A stretch of DNA of 27,867 nt from Bifidobacterium imperatoris (GTDB lineage Bacteria > Actinomycetota > Actinomycetes > Actinomycetales > Bifidobacteriaceae), in contig NZ_NMWV01000013.1 of the NCBI RefSeq assembly GCF_002860405.1, forward strand, positions 1-27,867, given 5' to 3'. A model generated the notes under the pieces. That model saw only the letters and a program-made list of their open reading frames with translations, was not told the DNA's origin and ran no database searches. Of this stretch, positions 6,475-14,085 are shown one piece after another (position 1 is the stretch's first letter; each line of letters starts with the position of its first letter). A program made the position numbers and the translations under genes.

Positions 6475-9324
6475 TTACTTCTCCAGGAAAATCTGCGGTG
6501 CCTTAGCGAAGTTGTTGGCGCAATGCTCGCCGCAGAAGTAATAGGTCTTACCTTCATATTCGCGGGTGATGGCGTCAGCGTTCACGGCTACGGTCATACC
6601 GCACACCGGGTCGGTTGCGGTCTCACCGTCTACGGGGGCGGCGTGATGCATGTGCATGTTCATATCCATAGGATTCTCCTTGGTGTTGTGTGTGTGATCG
6701 GACAAGTGTGTAAGCTCGGTGCGATCATCGACGATGATAGTGGGTTCGTGATTGCCGAGCAGAGAGTTGTTCGCGTCCAGTGAAGATGCGAATGAAGCGT
6801 TATTAGCGGGTGCCGCATTAGCTGTATGGGCTGTTTCTGTTGTGTTTTGCGAAATGACTTGCGATGCATCACGCGATAGGGCATTCGATGAATCACGCAT
6901 TGGTGAATCAATGTTATGGTCGATATTCGCAGCATGTAGGCGGTTTGCATTCAGTACGAGGCAAACGGAGCTTAATGCCATAGCCAATCCTGCGAGCATA
7001 GGACTTAGCAGCCAACCAGTGAATGGGTACAGGATGCCAGCTGCAATCGGAATACCAATGATGTTATAACCGAATGCCCAGCCCAAGTTCTCCCGAATAT
7101 TGCGCATGGTGGCTTCGGACAGATTGATGGCTTTCAGTACGCCACGCAAATCACCGTTCATTAGGGTCACATCTGCGGACTGCATTGCTACATCGGTGCC
7201 GGTGCCGATGGCGATGCCAAGATCAGCCTGGGCCAATGCCGGGGCGTCGTTGATACCGTCGCCCACCATAGCAATGAGATTAGCGTCGCCAGAACGCTTC
7301 CGGATTGTGGAGTCCGCAACGTTTGTAGCGCTCGTTGTAGTGCGTGCTGTAGGTTGGTCGGTGGTTTTACTGGCGTTGCCGTTATCAGGAGTGCCACTGG
7401 AAAGATTGGTGCTCGAGTCGCCCAATGCATACCGAGCGTCGTCTCGCTCGCGTTGCAGCTGTTGAATCCAATGCGCCTTACCGTCAGGTTTGACTTCGCA
7501 AATGACGGTGTCAATGCCGACTTCCCGTGCAATACGGGCGGCGACATCAGCTTTATCGCCCGAAAGCATCACTGTGCGAATACCGCGTGCCCGCAAAGCT
7601 GCAATCGCTTCAACGGAACCATCTTTGATGGTGTCCTGCTTGTAGCTGGGGCTATTCCAGTCGGCGTTCTTGTCCACCACGCCACGCGTAATAGTGCCGG
7701 TCTTGTCGAACACCACGGTACCAATGCGACGGGCCTGCTCCAAAGCCTTCGCCGATGTAACTAACACGCCATTCGTGGCGCCGAGGCCAAGCGCCACTGT
7801 TACGGAAAGCGGGGTAGCAAGTCCCAAAGCGCACGGGCAGGCAATAATCAGTACGCTGACTGCCGTAACAAGCGCATGTGCCAATTGCGGAGTCGGGCCA
7901 ACTGATGCCCAAATCGCGAACGTCCAGACAGCGATAATCATCACCGCGGGGACGAAGTATCGGGCGATGCGATCTGCCAGTTGTTGAACAGGAGCTTTAG
8001 TCGCCTGAGCGCGCGCAACCATTGCAGTGATTTGCGAGAGCACAGTGTTTGCACCCACTTGGGTGGCCTTCATCACGCAACTGCCGTGCAGCACCACAGT
8101 CGCGCCGGTAAGCAATGCGCCTGTCGACTTGACCACAGGCTTGGATTCACCTGTGATCATCGACTCATCCACTGTGACTTCGCCGGCGGCAACGATGCCA
8201 TCGGTAGGTACACGTTCGCCATTGCGTACTACCAGCAGATCGTTGGTTGCTATCGAGTCGGCGTCAATATCCGTACTGTGTGTGGGGTTGCGCCATTGTT
8301 CACCTGCGCTTGAGTCGGCAAGAATACCGTCATTCAGCTTATGAGCAGTGCGCGGACGCAGCTTGATGAGCGATTGCACTGCTTTACCGGTGCCCTCTCT
8401 CGCCTTGTTTTCCAGCAATCGACCAACCAGCACGAGCGTGATGACTACGCCTACAGATTCAAAATACGGTTCACGAGACCCCTCGGGGAACACCCACGGT
8501 GCGATGCACGTAACCAAACTGTAGATGTATGCGGCAGAAGTACCCAAGGATACGAGGGAATTCATATCCGGTGAGCGATGAGCAAGCGCCGGGAAACCGA
8601 CACTGTGGATGGGATGCCCGCAATAGAACATTACCGGTGTGATCAGAATGGCTTGCAGCCACGGGTTGATCATCCAATGCGGCACTAGGGATGGATTGGC
8701 CATATGCAACATAGTGGTGGCGAAAACCGGGATGGTGAGCACTGCACCAATGATTACGAGCTTGGTGAGCGTCTTGATTTCATTGCTGCGCTCTTGCGCT
8801 TGACGTTGTTCGACTGTCGCCGCATCCACTGCGGGGGTGTTGACATTGACGCTTGCGGAACTTTTGGCTGAGCTGTGAGACGTCCCTACGGTGTTCTTGA
8901 CTTCCTCTGACGATGAGGCTGGTGAATGGAACTCGTTCGCGTTCCCCTCCACGCGCAGTAATCCGTGCACCATGTTCATGCCGCAGGCGAATGGATACTC
9001 GCCGGCAGGTAATGCTGGCAGTTTTACGTCAGTTGCGGTGTTGCCTGGCAGCATCGCATCAAGACCCAAATCGCCAGAGACCACATGTGAGGTGCATTCG
9101 CCGGTTTCCTGTCGGTCGAATGTCAGGGTGATGGGCATACCGGCTTTCATGTTCACCACGGCAGGTGAATAGCCTCCCTTGACGGTGATGGTTGCTCGTT
9201 GCTGTCCGTCGCTGATTGTGCCGGATGTACCTCGTTGCGGCGCGAAGAAGAATCGCAGAATCGCCCATGTGATAGCAGCGGCTGCCAGCAGTGCTATCAC
9301 GAATGCAAAGATATTGAATTCCAT
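6475..9324 (-). CDS. copA: Copper P1B-type ATPase with cupredoxin-like and YHS domains, lacking the nucleotide-binding domain
   Basis: This 949-residue membrane protein belongs to the copper-exporting P1B ATPases. In order: an N-terminal membrane anchor (4-26); a cupredoxin-like domain (about 43-127) with possible ligands C77, H80, C114, M116 and H120; a Ser/Thr-rich linker; membrane helices from 186; the actuator TGES (391-394); the transport motif CPC (496-498); the phosphorylation motif DKTGT (D540); the hinge GDGIND (688-693); helices to about 794; a disordered tail; the Met/His-rich stretch MDMNMHMHH; and a C-terminal YHS domain (about 902-949; C908, C931, C935). Between DKTGT and TIKDG only about 20 residues remain where the family has a nucleotide-binding domain of over 100 with an essential His-Pro motif. 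A low-complexity insert splits the phosphorylation domain at about 625-680. The start at 9324 has AGGAAGGA six bases upstream. It is divergent from csoR. Confidence 0.88.
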   Translation of the reverse strand: MEFNIFAFVIALLAAAAITWAILRFFFAPQRGTSGTISDGQQRATITVKGGYSPAVVNMKAGMPITLTFDRQETGECTSHVVSGDLGLDAMLPGNTATDVKLPALPAGEYPFACGMNMVHGLLRVEGNANEFHSPASSSEEVKNTVGTSHSSAKSSASVNVNTPAVDAATVEQRQAQERSNEIKTLTKLVIIGAVLTIPVFATTMLHMANPSLVPHWMINPWLQAILITPVMFYCGHPIHSVGFPALAHRSPDMNSLVSLGTSAAYIYSLVTCIAPWVFPEGSREPYFESVGVVITLVLVGRLLENKAREGTGKAVQSLIKLRPRTAHKLNDGILADSSAGEQWRNPTHSTDIDADSIATNDLLVVRNGERVPTDGIVAAGEVTVDESMITGESKPVVKSTGALLTGATVVLHGSCVMKATQVGANTVLSQITAMVARAQATKAPVQQLADRIARYFVPAVMIIAVWTFAIWASVGPTPQLAHALVTAVSVLIIACPCALGLATPLSVTVALGLGATNGVLVTSAKALEQARRIGTVVFDKTGTITRGVVDKNADWNSPSYKQDTIKDGSVEAIAALRARGIRTVMLSGDKADVAARIAREVGIDTVICEVKPDGKAHWIQQLQRERDDARYALGDSSTNLSSGTPDNGNASKTTDQPTARTTTSATNVADSTIRKRSGDANLIAMVGDGINDAPALAQADLGIAIGTGTDVAMQSADVTLMNGDLRGVLKAINLSEATMRNIRENLGWAFGYNIIGIPIAAGILYPFTGWLLSPMLAGLAMALSSVCLVLNANRLHAANIDHNIDSPMRDSSNALSRDASQVISQNTTETAHTANAAPANNASFASSLDANNSLLGNHEPTIIVDDRTELTHLSDHTHNTKENPMDMNMHMHHAAPVDGETATDPVCGMTVAVNADAITREYEGKTYYFCGEHCANNFAKAPQIFLEK

Positions 9325-9344
9325 GCTCGTTCCTTCCTCTCGTT

Positions 9345-9373
9345 ATTCTACTTAATTCATAGTGTATACCCAA
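9345..9373 (-). promoter_or_regulatory. Promoter of the copper ATPase gene
   Basis: On the minus strand, TTGGGT (9373-9368) and TAGAAT (9350-9345) are 17 bp apart. The predicted start near 9338 leaves a very short leader that still includes the ribosome site. The CsoR-like operator abuts the -35 element. Confidence 0.5.
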
Positions 9374-9389
9374 TACCCCTATGGGGTAT
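9373..9389. promoter_or_regulatory. CsoR-type operator between copA and csoR
   Basis: ATACCCC-TAT-GGGGTAT is a perfect 7-3-7 palindrome of the GC-centred, AT-flanked kind bound by CsoR repressors. It overlaps the first base of a TATAAT -10 (9389-9394) facing csoR and touches the copA -35, so one bound tetramer could block both genes. Confidence 0.75.
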
Positions 9390-9394
9390 ATAAT
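9389..9394 (+). promoter_or_regulatory. csoR -10 element
   Basis: TATAAT lies 47 bp before the csoR start. No good -35 is visible because the operator palindrome occupies the spacer and the -35 area reads ATACCC. Confidence 0.5.
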
Positions 9395-9435
9395 TGGTAG
9401 TGTTCAGCTGACGGAAAAGAAAGAGGTGCGAAGCC

Positions 9436-9717
9436 ATGCACGGGTATAGCGGCGACAAGGCAAAGATCGTGGCCCGTCTTCGCCGTATTGAAGGACAGGT
9501 TCGAGCAATAGAGCAGATGGTGGAGGATGACAAATACTGTATTGACATTCTCACGCAGATTTCTGCTTCGAGTTCGGCGTTGAAGTCTGTGGCATTGCTG
9601 TTGTTGGATGATCATCTTGGTCACTGCGTTCGTCAGGCATCGGTTGAAGGCGGGGCGGTGGCCGATGAGAAGCTGTCCGAGGCTTCGACGGCTATCGCGA
9701 GGTTGGTCAAATCGTAA
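9436..9717 (+). CDS. csoR: CsoR-family copper-sensing transcriptional repressor
   Basis: A 93-residue all-helical DNA-binding protein that leaves its operator when it binds Cu(I). The three copper ligands of the family are present with the right spacing: C35, H60 and C64, as in the C-H-C set of mycobacterial CsoR. The N-terminal segment KIVARLRRIEGQVRAIEQMV is the conserved helix. An AGAGGTGCG ribosome site precedes the ATG. Divergent placement from the copper ATPase and the palindrome in the shared 111-bp gap imply self-regulation and control of the ATPase. CsoR-like nickel or sulfide sensors differ at the His ligand, so copper is the best call. Confidence 0.93.
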   Translation: MHGYSGDKAKIVARLRRIEGQVRAIEQMVEDDKYCIDILTQISASSSALKSVALLLLDDHLGHCVRQASVEGGAVADEKLSEASTAIARLVKS

Positions 9718-9758
9718 GACCATGAGTAGTGCTCTTCCATCATGCACCATAAAAATTA

Positions 9759-9780
9759 GGAGGGAAAAATTATTCCCTCC
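9759..9780. terminator. Hairpin between csoR and rmuC
   Basis: GGAGGGAA and TTCCCTCC form a perfect 8-bp stem with a six-base loop. The A-rich flank lies on the csoR side, so a T run follows only on the minus strand. It may be a weak csoR terminator or, since it overlaps the rmuC promoter region, a regulatory site. Confidence 0.4.
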
Positions 9781-9794
9781 CGAAAAACTGATGC

Positions 9795-9806
9795 GATACT
9801 GGGAGC
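9795..9806 (+). promoter_or_regulatory. -10 element of a probable leaderless rmuC transcript
   Basis: GATACT (9795-9800) ends seven bases before the A of the ATG at 9807, the distance expected between a -10 element and a transcription start. No usable ribosome site exists, since GGGAG touches the start codon. Confidence 0.5.
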
Positions 9807-11234
9807 ATGCTTGAACAAACGGGAAACGTAATCTTGGTGATTGCGATATTGATAATTGGTGCAGGACTGGGGCTCCTTGCGGGTTTTGTGCTTGGTAAGC
9901 ATAAGGGGCAGGAAATGGCTCGTAATGCCAAAGCGCAAGAGCTCGAGGAGTCCCGGGCTTTGCTGCAGGACGCGCGGAATGAATCAGCTGAGCTGGCGTC
10001 GAACAATGCTGCCGCTCGCGCGCAGATTGAAGGATTGAACCAGCAGCTGGCGTTCGTCAAATCGCAGTTAACACAGGCGCAGCAGGCGGAACAAATCCGT
10101 ATTCAGCATGAGCGTGAACGCGCTGCTGCAGAAGCGGAGGAACGTCGCAAAGCTGAAGCCAAGGCCGCGGAAGAGAAGCGTTTGGCGGATGCGCGGGCTG
10201 CCGAGACTAAGCGCCAGGAACAGGAATCTCGCTTGAAAGAGCAGAGCAAGGTATTGGAAGCGCTCGCTCCAGTAGCCAAGAATCTTGATGCTTTGCAGAA
10301 TAAGGTCACTCAGATTGAGGAGGGGCGCAAACAGGAGATGGGCGCATTAGGCGCTCAGCTTAAAGGGCTCAACGATCAGCAGGCTCGTTTGGATAAGGAA
10401 ACCAGTTCGCTTTCCGCTGCGTTACGCAATAACAAGGTGCGTGGCGCATGGGGTGAAGCGCAGCTTAAGAACATTGTGGAATCTGCAGGCCTGCTTGAAC
10501 ATGTCGATTTCGACACGCAGGTAGTGGTCACCGGTGCAGATGGCCGAACACTGCGTCCGGATATGATCGTGCATCTGCCTGGCGGCAAAACCATTCCGAT
10601 TGACGCTAAGGTGCCATATGCCGATTACCAGCGGGCGTGCGAGATTCCGGAAACGGCAAGTCCTGAAGATTTGGCTCGTCGTGATGATTTGTTGCGTTCC
10701 CATGCCAGGGCATTGCGCGATCATGTGCGCGCGCTGGGAGAGAAAGCGTATTGGAATGCCTTCACAACCGCTCCGGATTTCGTAGTGGCATTTATTCCCA
10801 ATGAAGCATTACTGCAGGCAGCGCTTGAAGCCGATCCCACGCTAATGGATGATGCGTTCTCTCGCAAAGTGGCGCTTACTTCGCCAGTCACGCTATGGGC
10901 TGTGTTGAAGTCCGTCGCGTATGCATGGCAGCAGCAATCGCTTACCGATGACGCCAAGCAGCTTTTCGATCTGTCTCGTGAATTGTATGAGCGTTTTGCG
11001 GTGCTGGGTGACTATGCAACCAAGCTGGGTACGCAGATTTCCAAGACGGTCGGTGCATATAACAAGTTCGCGGCCAGCCTGGAACGCCGTGTGCTACCCA
11101 CTGCTCGCAAACTGCAGAAGATTGAGCCGACCAAGGTAATTGAGGAAGTGCCGTTGATTGAATCCGACAAAGGCAATATCAACGAGCTCTCCGCACCTGA
11201 AGTCATTTCCGCTGAAGGTAGCGACGCGGCGTAA
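9807..11234 (+). CDS. rmuC: RmuC-family DNA recombination protein
   Basis: A 475-residue protein of the RmuC family, linked in E. coli to limiting recombination at inverted repeats and thought to have a nuclease-like core. One N-terminal membrane helix (8-30) is followed by a long charged coiled coil (about 36-205). The RmuC domain covers about 205-430, with RGAWGE (212-217), RPDMIV (250-255) and IPIDAKVPY (263-271). The PD...DAK arrangement resembles a PD-(D/E)XK active site. The C-terminal tail is acidic. The ATG at 9807 probably is the first transcribed base. It stands between csoR and a PyrE-like gene with no functional link evident. Confidence 0.9.
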   Translation: MLEQTGNVILVIAILIIGAGLGLLAGFVLGKHKGQEMARNAKAQELEESRALLQDARNESAELASNNAAARAQIEGLNQQLAFVKSQLTQAQQAEQIRIQHERERAAAEAEERRKAEAKAAEEKRLADARAAETKRQEQESRLKEQSKVLEALAPVAKNLDALQNKVTQIEEGRKQEMGALGAQLKGLNDQQARLDKETSSLSAALRNNKVRGAWGEAQLKNIVESAGLLEHVDFDTQVVVTGADGRTLRPDMIVHLPGGKTIPIDAKVPYADYQRACEIPETASPEDLARRDDLLRSHARALRDHVRALGEKAYWNAFTTAPDFVVAFIPNEALLQAALEADPTLMDDAFSRKVALTSPVTLWAVLKSVAYAWQQQSLTDDAKQLFDLSRELYERFAVLGDYATKLGTQISKTVGAYNKFAASLERRVLPTARKLQKIEPTKVIEEVPLIESDKGNINELSAPEVISAEGSDAA

Positions 11235-11359
11235 CGCGTAAAAGTGAGGGGCATCGCATTTGCAGTGAAAACCGTGTTTGGAAAGCAATTGGACTTTGTT
11301 TTCTCAAGGATAAGGAAAGTCTTTGGGGATCGTCTTCCATTCCTGACCCCCTCAGGCGA

Positions 11360-11371
11360 TAGGCTTGCACC
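11360..11371 (+). promoter_or_regulatory. -10 element of a probable leaderless pyrE-like transcript
   Basis: TAGGCT (11360-11365) stands exactly seven bases before the A of the ATG at 11372, and no ribosome site is present. The geometry is the same as for rmuC and the ABC ATPase. No strong -35 is visible. Confidence 0.45.
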
Positions 11372-12004
11372 ATGACTGAATCTGGATTCCGCCCGACTGG
11401 TACGCCGGACCTTGCCGGTGCAAAGAGCGTCAACGACTTTGCGATGATGGAGCCGCGTGAGCAGCTTGCTACCTTGCTGAAGCAGCATGTGGTTGGTCGT
11501 CCGTTCTCCGAACTGGCTTCGGTGACTTTTGACCATCACGCAGCTCCAATCATGGGCCATGTGCTCATCGACGCTTTGGAAGATGCCGGCTATTCGGTGG
11601 ACGATTTCGACGCGGTAGGTGCTTTGACCGCAGCCGCGGTGCCGATGGTCTCTGCCATGATTCAAGCAGCTGCTTCCCGTGGCGAAGATTTGGACGGATT
11701 CGTAATGGATTTCGTATATCCCTCCATTAAGGGGCCGTCCATCGAAGGCCGTCGAGTTGTATTGCTGGATGCATGGTTGTCGGAGAAGTCCTACGTGCAG
11801 ACCAGCTCGTTGGTCACGCTGCGTAACGGCAATGAGCTCAGCCTCGATTTTGGCATCGTGGAACAACTTGGTGCGAAGGTTGTAGCCATTGCATCGCTGG
11901 TTGGCGGCGGCGCCAAAGACATCAATGTGGTGAATCCAGCAACAGGAGATAGTCAGGTATTGCCGTTCGTCCAGGTCTTTGACGAGTCCGAACTCCGTTC
12001 ATAG
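11372..12004 (+). CDS. Degenerate phosphoribosyltransferase-fold protein (PyrE-like)
   Basis: A 210-residue protein with the type I phosphoribosyltransferase layout, closest in feel to orotate phosphoribosyltransferase. The hood segment FDAVGALTAAAVPM (79-92) matches the place of DVVAGPPTGGIP-type loops, and IEGRRVVLLDAWLSEKSYV (124-142) occupies the place of the PRPP loop. There, the usual acidic pair followed by TTGGS or TAGT is missing: only D133 remains. The normal catalytic Lys/His loop is not evident either. Orotate PRTase activity is therefore doubtful. It could be a regulatory or scaffold relative, or bind another nucleotide. The full-length PyrE of the organism is probably elsewhere. 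Confidence 0.6.
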   Translation: MTESGFRPTGTPDLAGAKSVNDFAMMEPREQLATLLKQHVVGRPFSELASVTFDHHAAPIMGHVLIDALEDAGYSVDDFDAVGALTAAAVPMVSAMIQAAASRGEDLDGFVMDFVYPSIKGPSIEGRRVVLLDAWLSEKSYVQTSSLVTLRNGNELSLDFGIVEQLGAKVVAIASLVGGGAKDINVVNPATGDSQVLPFVQVFDESELRS

Positions 12005-12026
12005 TTCATAGCGCGTTGTATTGGTA

Positions 12027-12043
12027 TGAGCTCCCTGAGCTCA
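12027..12043. other. Small hairpin before the SpoU methyltransferase gene
   Basis: TGAGCTC-cct-GAGCTCA is a perfect 7-bp inverted repeat with a three-base loop. No T run follows, so it is unlikely to be a simple terminator; its role is unknown. Confidence 0.35.
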
Positions 12044-12110
12044 AGCGAGGGGAGAAAGGCAAGCGTAACGATTATCTCGTGCCGCGCGGATGCCTGCAGA
12101 GGAGTATATT

Positions 12111-13022
12111 GTGCACGCACCAAATCAGATTTCCTTGGCCGCAAAGGCTTCCGGCGAACCTGAATTCCGTGAAATCGGTGTAGGGCCGTGGGCTGAAACT
12201 CATCCCGGCGAACCTCGCCCGGATGATCAAACATCTCCGAACTATGATGCGCGCTTCGACACCGAATTGCTGAACGATGGCGATCGCCGCAATGTACTCG
12301 ATCGCTACCGGTACTGGACAGTTCAAGCCATTAAAGACGACTTGGACGCACATGGCCGCCATGATTTCGAAGTCGCGGTGGAAAACTGGACCCACGATTT
12401 TAATATCGGTTCTATGGTGCGTACGGCCAATGCCTTCCAATCCAAGCGCGTGCACATCGTTGGCCCACATAAGTGGAATCGTAAAGGTGCATTGATGACC
12501 GAGCTCTACCAGCATGTAGAGCATCACCCATCAATTGCCGAACTGGTGGAATGCTGGCATCATCGCATCGCTGGCGAAATCGCTGCTGAACGCGCCCGAG
12601 CCGCTGCAGCTGCCATCCATATTCATGAATATGGTGCGAATGCCTCTGTAGAGGGCAGCCAGTCATTGATTCCCAACTCGTTCGATGCGAGTAATACGAG
12701 TAACGCTGGCGGTATCTCCCTTGTGCAAAGCGCAATGGCGGAACTTGCAGACGCAGATAATCGCATCAAAGAACTGCAGTCGGCCCGAGTCATCGCCCTT
12801 GACATCATCCCAGGCGCAGTGCCAATGGAAACCTACCGATTCCCCCAACGCTGCCTACTGCTGTTCGGAGCAGAAGGCCCAGGTTTAAGCCAAAAAGCTC
12901 TCGACCTTGCCGATGACGTGGTCTACATTTCCCAGTTCGGATCTGTGCGCTCCATCAATGCCGGCGCAGCAGCAGCCGTAGCCATGCATGCCTGGATTGC
13001 TCAGCACGCTACTATCGCCTAA
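12111..13022 (+). CDS. SpoU/TrmH-family RNA 2'-O-methyltransferase
   Basis: A 303-residue enzyme of the knotted SPOUT class that methylates a ribose 2'-OH in tRNA or rRNA using SAM. Motif 1 lies at 92-107 (NWTHDFNIGSMVRTAN), with the conserved Asn and Arg. Motif 2 lies at 249-259 (LLLFGAEGPGL) and motif 3 at 273-296 with QFGSVRSINAGAAAAVAMH-like residues. Residues about 153-222 are an Ala/Glu-rich, low-complexity insertion between the halves of the fold. The GTG at 12111 is chosen because AGAGGAG lies six bases upstream; an in-frame ATG at 12090 lacks a site. The exact RNA target cannot be told from sequence. Confidence 0.85.
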   Translation: MHAPNQISLAAKASGEPEFREIGVGPWAETHPGEPRPDDQTSPNYDARFDTELLNDGDRRNVLDRYRYWTVQAIKDDLDAHGRHDFEVAVENWTHDFNIGSMVRTANAFQSKRVHIVGPHKWNRKGALMTELYQHVEHHPSIAELVECWHHRIAGEIAAERARAAAAAIHIHEYGANASVEGSQSLIPNSFDASNTSNAGGISLVQSAMAELADADNRIKELQSARVIALDIIPGAVPMETYRFPQRCLLLFGAEGPGLSQKALDLADDVVYISQFGSVRSINAGAAAAVAMHAWIAQHATIA

Positions 13023-13086
13023 ACCTGAGCTGACCCGGCCGGCAGAATACTCAGAAGTGAACGGGGAATAACATTCCCTTGCAATA

Positions 13087-13105
13087 CCGCCAGTAGTACT
13101 GGCGG
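13087..13105. promoter_or_regulatory. 19-bp palindrome over the -35 region of the ABC transporter promoter
   Basis: CCGCCAGTA-G-TACTGGCGG is a perfect inverted repeat. It covers the position where the -35 element should be for the -10 at 13123-13128. The size and location suit the operator of a small repressor, but no regulator gene is adjacent. Confidence 0.5.
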
Positions 13106-13122
13106 GGCGTTAAATCGGCGCG

Positions 13123-13134
13123 TAAAGTTGAATC
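13123..13134 (+). promoter_or_regulatory. -10 element of a probable leaderless ABC ATPase transcript
   Basis: TAAAGT (13123-13128) ends seven bases before the A of the ATG at 13135. No ribosome site is present upstream of the start. Confidence 0.45.
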
Positions 13135-14085
13135 ATGATTGAGGTTGAGGGGCTCAGCAAACGATTCAAGTCCAAACAAGCGTTGAATAACGTGACCTTT
13201 ACAGCCGCAGATGGCAAGGTCACAGGTTTTCTGGGGCCCAACGGTGCAGGCAAATCCACCACCATGCGTGCGATGCTTGGCCTCATTACTCCAGACAGCG
13301 GCCATGCGTTGATTGATGGCAAGCCATTCGCCAGCCTGCGCGCTCCAATGCGTGCAGTCGGGGCGGTGTTGGACGCGAAATCCGCACATCGTTCGAGATC
13401 AGCTCGCGACCATCTGCTGGCTTTGGCTTATACCAATAACATCCCCAAACGTCGGGTGGACGAGGTCATCGACATGACTGGCTTGTCTAATGTGGCGAAA
13501 ACCAAAGCAGGTCGCTTTTCTTTGGGCATGAGCCAGCGCCTGTCCATTGCCGCGGCGTTACTGGGAGACCCCCATAATCTGGTGTTGGACGAGCCCATCA
13601 ACGGGCTCGACCCAGAAGGCGTGAAATGGGTACGCGACTTGTGCCGCTACTATGCCGTGCAAGGGCGTGCCGTACTGCTGAGTTCACATCTTATGAGCGA
13701 GGTGGCGCTTACTGCAGACGATCTTGTAATCATCGGGCAAGGCAACATTCTGGAAACCACAACAGTCAGTAAGTTCGTAGCTGAACATTCCGCACGGTCC
13801 ATCCGCGTAGTCACCCCCGAGCCGGACAAGCTCAAAGCGATTTTTTCTTCGGCGCAAGAAGTGCAGGTCATATCAGATCAACGTACCCCTGCAGACCCGC
13901 CTGTTGGCGAGGTCTTCCGCATCACCGGAGCCGATTTGGTCACAGCAGCCCACGTATTTGCCCAAGCTGGACTCATCACCTATGAGCTTATCGAGGAACA
14001 CGCCTCACTAGAGGAGGCATACATGGCATTAACTCATAATCAGGTCGAATATCAGACTAAACCGGTTGCGGAGGTGACGCGATGA
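13135..14085 (+). CDS. ABC transporter ATP-binding protein
   Basis: A 316-residue ATPase that powers the adjacent ABC-2 permease, probably for export. Walker A is GPNGAGKST (34-42), the signature is the variant SLGMSQR (129-135), Walker B with catalytic Glu is LVLDEP (149-154), the D-loop is GLDP (157-160) and the switch His is H185 in LLSSHL. A C-terminal domain of about 100 residues follows, as in bacitracin/lantibiotic-type exporters. The downstream permease overlaps by 4 bp (ATGA), so the two are translationally coupled. The substrate is not known. Confidence 0.93.
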   Translation: MIEVEGLSKRFKSKQALNNVTFTAADGKVTGFLGPNGAGKSTTMRAMLGLITPDSGHALIDGKPFASLRAPMRAVGAVLDAKSAHRSRSARDHLLALAYTNNIPKRRVDEVIDMTGLSNVAKTKAGRFSLGMSQRLSIAAALLGDPHNLVLDEPINGLDPEGVKWVRDLCRYYAVQGRAVLLSSHLMSEVALTADDLVIIGQGNILETTTVSKFVAEHSARSIRVVTPEPDKLKAIFSSAQEVQVISDQRTPADPPVGEVFRITGADLVTAAHVFAQAGLITYELIEEHASLEEAYMALTHNQVEYQTKPVAEVTR

